Source: Maylandia zebra (lineage: Eukaryota; Chordata; Actinopteri; Cichliformes; Cichlidae). Taken from it: DNA of 64,000 nucleotides. This document shows positions 60,794-64,000 of the stretch, in pieces. Each line of letters begins with the position of its first letter. Positions within the stretch are counted from its first letter, which is position 1. A model generated the notes under the pieces. The model worked only from the letters and a program-made list of their open reading frames with translations. It was not told where the DNA came from and searched no databases. Both the position numbers and the translations under genes were made by a program. The stretch spans positions 19,419,560 through 19,483,559 of the forward strand of contig NC_135177.1 of assembly GCF_041146795.1 (NCBI RefSeq), read 5' to 3'.

Positions 60794-61085
60794 CCTCCTA
60801 GGACCTGAACTCTTCCCCAGCATGCATTTTTAATTTCTCTTTGATATTTGGGCATATTGGGGCCCGATGAATGTAAAAACAAAGAATTACCAGATTTTTG
60901 TTTTTACCTTATTTTTGTTTTTAAGAAAAATCAGAGCCACATATGAGGATATACGTTTAAAATTTTGATAGAACAGTAGCAGTATAATGTCCTTGTAAGT
61001 GGATATCAGGCCCATGTAGAGCAAAATTGAGTATTTTAGTCTAAATAACCCAAAATGTGATGTCCACACGCCAGGTCCTAGGAGG
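60794..61085. mobile_element. piggyBac-type MITE with TTAA duplication
   Basis: Inverted ends CCTCCTAGGACCTG and CAGGTCCTAGGAGG bound a 292 bp unit, and TTAA flanks both sides exactly (60790-60793 and 61086-61089). TTAA target and CC-starting ends are the piggyBac signature. There is no coding capacity. It sits between hacl1 and colq. Confidence 0.9.
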
Positions 61086-61649
61086 TTAAAGTGCTGCTGA
61101 GAAGTAATGGAGTCTGTTTTTCTAGGTCCTTTGGAAATGCAGACACTTGACATTGTGTAAAAGACTTGCCACAGCAGTATAGTGCGCACTAAATAACTTG
61201 ATGCACAGTGTACTTCATCACAAAAAAACACATTCATCTAAACATAATTAGACTGTAGACTGATACATCTAAGAAAGTTGTAACATATTGACATCTTCAT
61301 TCAGAATGCTCTCAGCATGTCTTGCAGAAAAGCACACAGGGAGTCTCACAACTTTCCCTGAAGAGAGACAATAACAAAAGCCCCCCACTGCAGTAGTAGA
61401 GATCTAATATTGGCACCAGGAGCAGCTGGCAGGCTGTCTCCTGTAATTTTAGTGCACACTGATGCAGAGGAAAGATTTAATGGGTATTGGTCAGCGTACC
61501 CTCTTCTGAGGGCGTAAAGGAGACACAGCAGAGTGAACGCAGAGGGAGGGGGGCAGAGAGAGAGGACAGTGAGAAGAGAGGGAGTGGAAAAAGACAGCGT
61601 GAGAGCTGCTGTGGATCAGAAATAAAGTCAGGCAACTATCCGGAGCAGC

Positions 61650-63742
61650 ATGACTCTTCTAACACTTGGACTGTATCTGCCATTGTGGTTTTGTTATGGC
61701 CTGGCTCAGCCTTCTTTTCTGGACAACTTTGATTCATTCCCAGCAGGTAAGAGCGTTTTAATCCTGAGCTTGAACACTGTATACTGTACTGTGCGTGCAC
61801 AGGAGCTGGTGGATTTGAGCTGCAAAAGCACGGATTCTGAAAGTCTCAATTTGAGATTCACGTGGCACTCATGATAATACCCTTGTTTTTATTTTCTTGT
61901 TGTCCATGAGGTAGGTTGGAAAGGCCTCTATAAATAGCGAGAACAGCTCCGGCTCTTCAGTGAGAGGCACATGGGCTTCATATCCGTCCAGTGCTAGGAA
62001 TTCTGCTGGATGGGTGTCATGATTTGATAGTTTGCACCTGTTTCTCTGTTGCTTGTGCTGCTCCAGCATGCTGTAATTGCTTCAGTTTGTCAAATTTTTG
62101 ATCTGTCCCGCCTTAATTTGTCGTAAATGAAGTTTTTCTCATCTCGCATTCATTATCGCGGGTGCAGAAGTTAAAACAACACACAAAAAAACCTTCCTGG
62201 CTTCATATACCTTTGATACCCTGTTTAATTTGTGACTGCATGCCCACCTTGCGCAGCTCTCAGATCACCGGATCAGCAGAAGAGGTTCAACCCATGCTGT
62301 TTAGTGAGTCCGCCTCCACCACCGCTGTTTCCTCCACCCCCTTCACTTTGGCGCCTCTACCCTCATGTGAGTCAAAGTCATGTGACTTTCTATTGTGAAT
62401 CTCTAACTATTGACATGTCCTTGATTTATATCCAAAAACACCACATTTCTTACAGCCTTTTGACCCCTGGTCAAGAGTCTCTCGAATTTAATGTCAACAA
62501 CTGTATGAATAGCATCAAACCTGCTCTTGAAAATGTTGTCAAGACCGAAGAAGTCATCGAATTGCATCTTTATTTATATTTTACAGAGTGATGGAAATTC
62601 CCGTGGTGGTCGCGAGTCTGATGTGGACAATAACAATAAAGTTTCTTCTTGCCCAGCAGGCCCTCCGGGGCCTCCTGGCCCCCCAGGACCTCAGGTGGGA
62701 AACCAGGCTATTCCTAAAACATCATGGCTATCCTTTTGTATCTGGAACCGTGCCACTGTTATTGGACTCTTCCAATAAATCTCTCATAATGTAACAGGAT
62801 TCATCACCACTATAACTAAAGCGTCAGTCTCTGTTTCATGTTGGAGTCTACGTAGTTTTAAGGTGTTAAAAATTAGTACCCCAACTACATATTAACCGCA
62901 TGTCTTCTCCAACTTGATAGTTCCTGTATAGCAGGAGATGGGGATTTCTCTGGCCCATGCAACACAGCAACCCATTAACGCTCCACTTTTAGCTGAGACA
63001 CAAATAGCCTTTTTCCACCGGCTGCCAGTGTCCCACACATCATTCTCAGAAACTGTCTGAAGAGCTGTCTGCTTGGAAACGAGCACTGGGTCGCGTAAAT
63101 TCCAGGGCTCACCAAAACATGCTTGTGTCCAGGTGTTTGTGTTCTCTAGTGATTGAAAGATGCAAAGACCTTTCGGTTCAAAAGGCCCTCATAACCCAAC
63201 CTGCTCCACTGTTCTCCACTGTGTTCCAGCATTTCATAAGTGAAAGCAGATTTACCAACTGATTGTTAAAGCTTTTGCTGCGGTTGCTCATCAGAGGTCC
63301 AACCGCAGCAGCATTTCTCTTTATCAAAGGAGGCCCACAAGGCAGCTTTTAAATCAATAGTGGCCACTCAGCCTTTAGCTAATTGAAACTGCAGCTTCCA
63401 GAAACAGAACAGATCTGTGGTGGGATGCTGTGGACAATAAAATGAATTTAGATGGCTATCTCTGTGATTTAGGAGCATATAGCACAAATCTAATGTTTTC
63501 TTTTTATGTTCATTAGGGTCCCCCTGGATTACCTGGGATAGCAGGGCCTAAAGGAGAAAAGGTAAGGAGTGTACTTATCGAAATTAGATAAAACTAGACT
63601 GTCTGCTTATTATTCTAATAAGCTAAAGTGCAACTGACCTTTTGCACACAAATGCTTTCTGGAAGTGCATTAAATGACTGCCGTCCTTGTCCCCTCCTCC
63701 ACATCCTGTTGTCAGGGAGAAATAGGAAGACCTGGTCAAAAG
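61650..63742 (+). CDS. colq: Acetylcholinesterase collagenic tail peptide, 5' part (runs off the window)
   Basis: Visible exons are 61650-61746, 62257-62366, 62587-62694, 63517-63561 and 63716-63742, for 129 codons, all joined in frame. ColQ trimers attach acetylcholinesterase tetramers to the synaptic basal lamina. Exon 1 gives a hydrophobic signal peptide (MTLLTLGLYLPLWFCYGLAQ). Exon 2 gives the proline-rich attachment domain: two cysteines at 46-47 followed by LVSPPPPPLFPPPP, the part that binds the AChE C-terminal helices. Gly-X-Y repeats start in exon 3 (GPPGPPGPPGPQ). Exon 4 is 45 bp and exon 5 is 27 bp, sizes typical of collagen genes, encoding GPPGLPGIAGPKGEK and GEIGRPGQK. The rest of the collagen domain and the C-terminal Cys-rich domain lie beyond 64000. 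The acceptor for exon 2 was set at GCGCAG|CTCTCAG because that one keeps phase. Confidence 0.95.
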
Positions 63743-64000
63743 GTGAGAGTCTCCATTAATCACTCCATGTTCTTTGCTAAGTGGATTTACTCAAAAAATG
63801 AGATACAATGCCTCCGCCTGCTCGCTCGCTGTAAGTCACAGTGCTGCCAGTGCCTGCTTGTGTACATCCCGAAATTGTGAGGATATACAACCTTGACAGG
63901 AGGCAGAACAGACACACTGACAGGAGGCAAATGGGTGCAGGGCTGCTGAGACAGGCTGTTTTTGTGGCTGAGGGACTTTACATGCTCTCAGTCTGTTTCT

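Noticed and set aside
1-64000. CRISPR arrays, operons, Shine-Dalgarno sites, tRNA or rRNA genes
   Set aside because: The window is vertebrate nuclear DNA; no regularly spaced direct repeats or complete tRNA/rRNA folds were seen.

Overview
The window is nuclear DNA of a ray-finned fish. Genes are split by canonical GT-AG introns, the background is AT-rich, and relics of Tc1/mariner, hAT, piggyBac and LINE elements are scattered through it. A tRNA-derived SINE at about 18.6 kb resembles the AFC-type SINEs described from African cichlids, which would fit a percomorph, perhaps a cichlid; that resemblance is recalled, not searched.

Right half (34.4-64 kb): three protein genes lie head to tail on the + strand. 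ankrd28 (28 coding exons, 34429-51685, 1052 aa) encodes an ankyrin-repeat regulatory subunit of protein phosphatase 6. hacl1 (17 coding exons, 54066-60204, 568 aa) encodes the peroxisomal thiamine-dependent 2-hydroxyacyl-CoA lyase. colq (first five coding exons, 61650-63742, running off the window) encodes the collagen tail that anchors acetylcholinesterase at the neuromuscular junction. All splice phases were checked by hand and every join keeps frame. The order matches human 3p25 except that biotinidase (BTD), which sits between HACL1 and ANKRD28 in human, has no place in the 1 kb gap here. The three genes share conserved synteny, not a pathway.

Left half (1-34.4 kb): I recognise no host gene. 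The dominant feature is an 11,546 bp element (6077-17622) with 1,211 bp, nearly identical terminal inverted repeats, flanked by a 7 bp direct repeat (TTGCATC). No transposase is recognisable inside it. It carries, on the minus strand, a fragment of a host gene that I recognise as ARL6IP6, so it looks like a Pack-type (gene-capturing) non-autonomous DNA transposon. Each inverted repeat also contains an open first exon with a good splice donor pointing inward, so the element may drive two convergent spliced transcripts from identical promoters. This is the most unusual thing in the window.

The rest of the left half is non-coding DNA with smaller transposons: a hAT MITE with 8 bp target duplication (20179-20386), a 1.2 kb hAT-like element (24005-25198), three Tc1-like copies and a SINE. 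There are also a few candidate regulatory sites, notably a duplicated MEF2-type motif near 1.2 and 2.2 kb. Introns of ankrd28 and hacl1 hold further decayed transposons.
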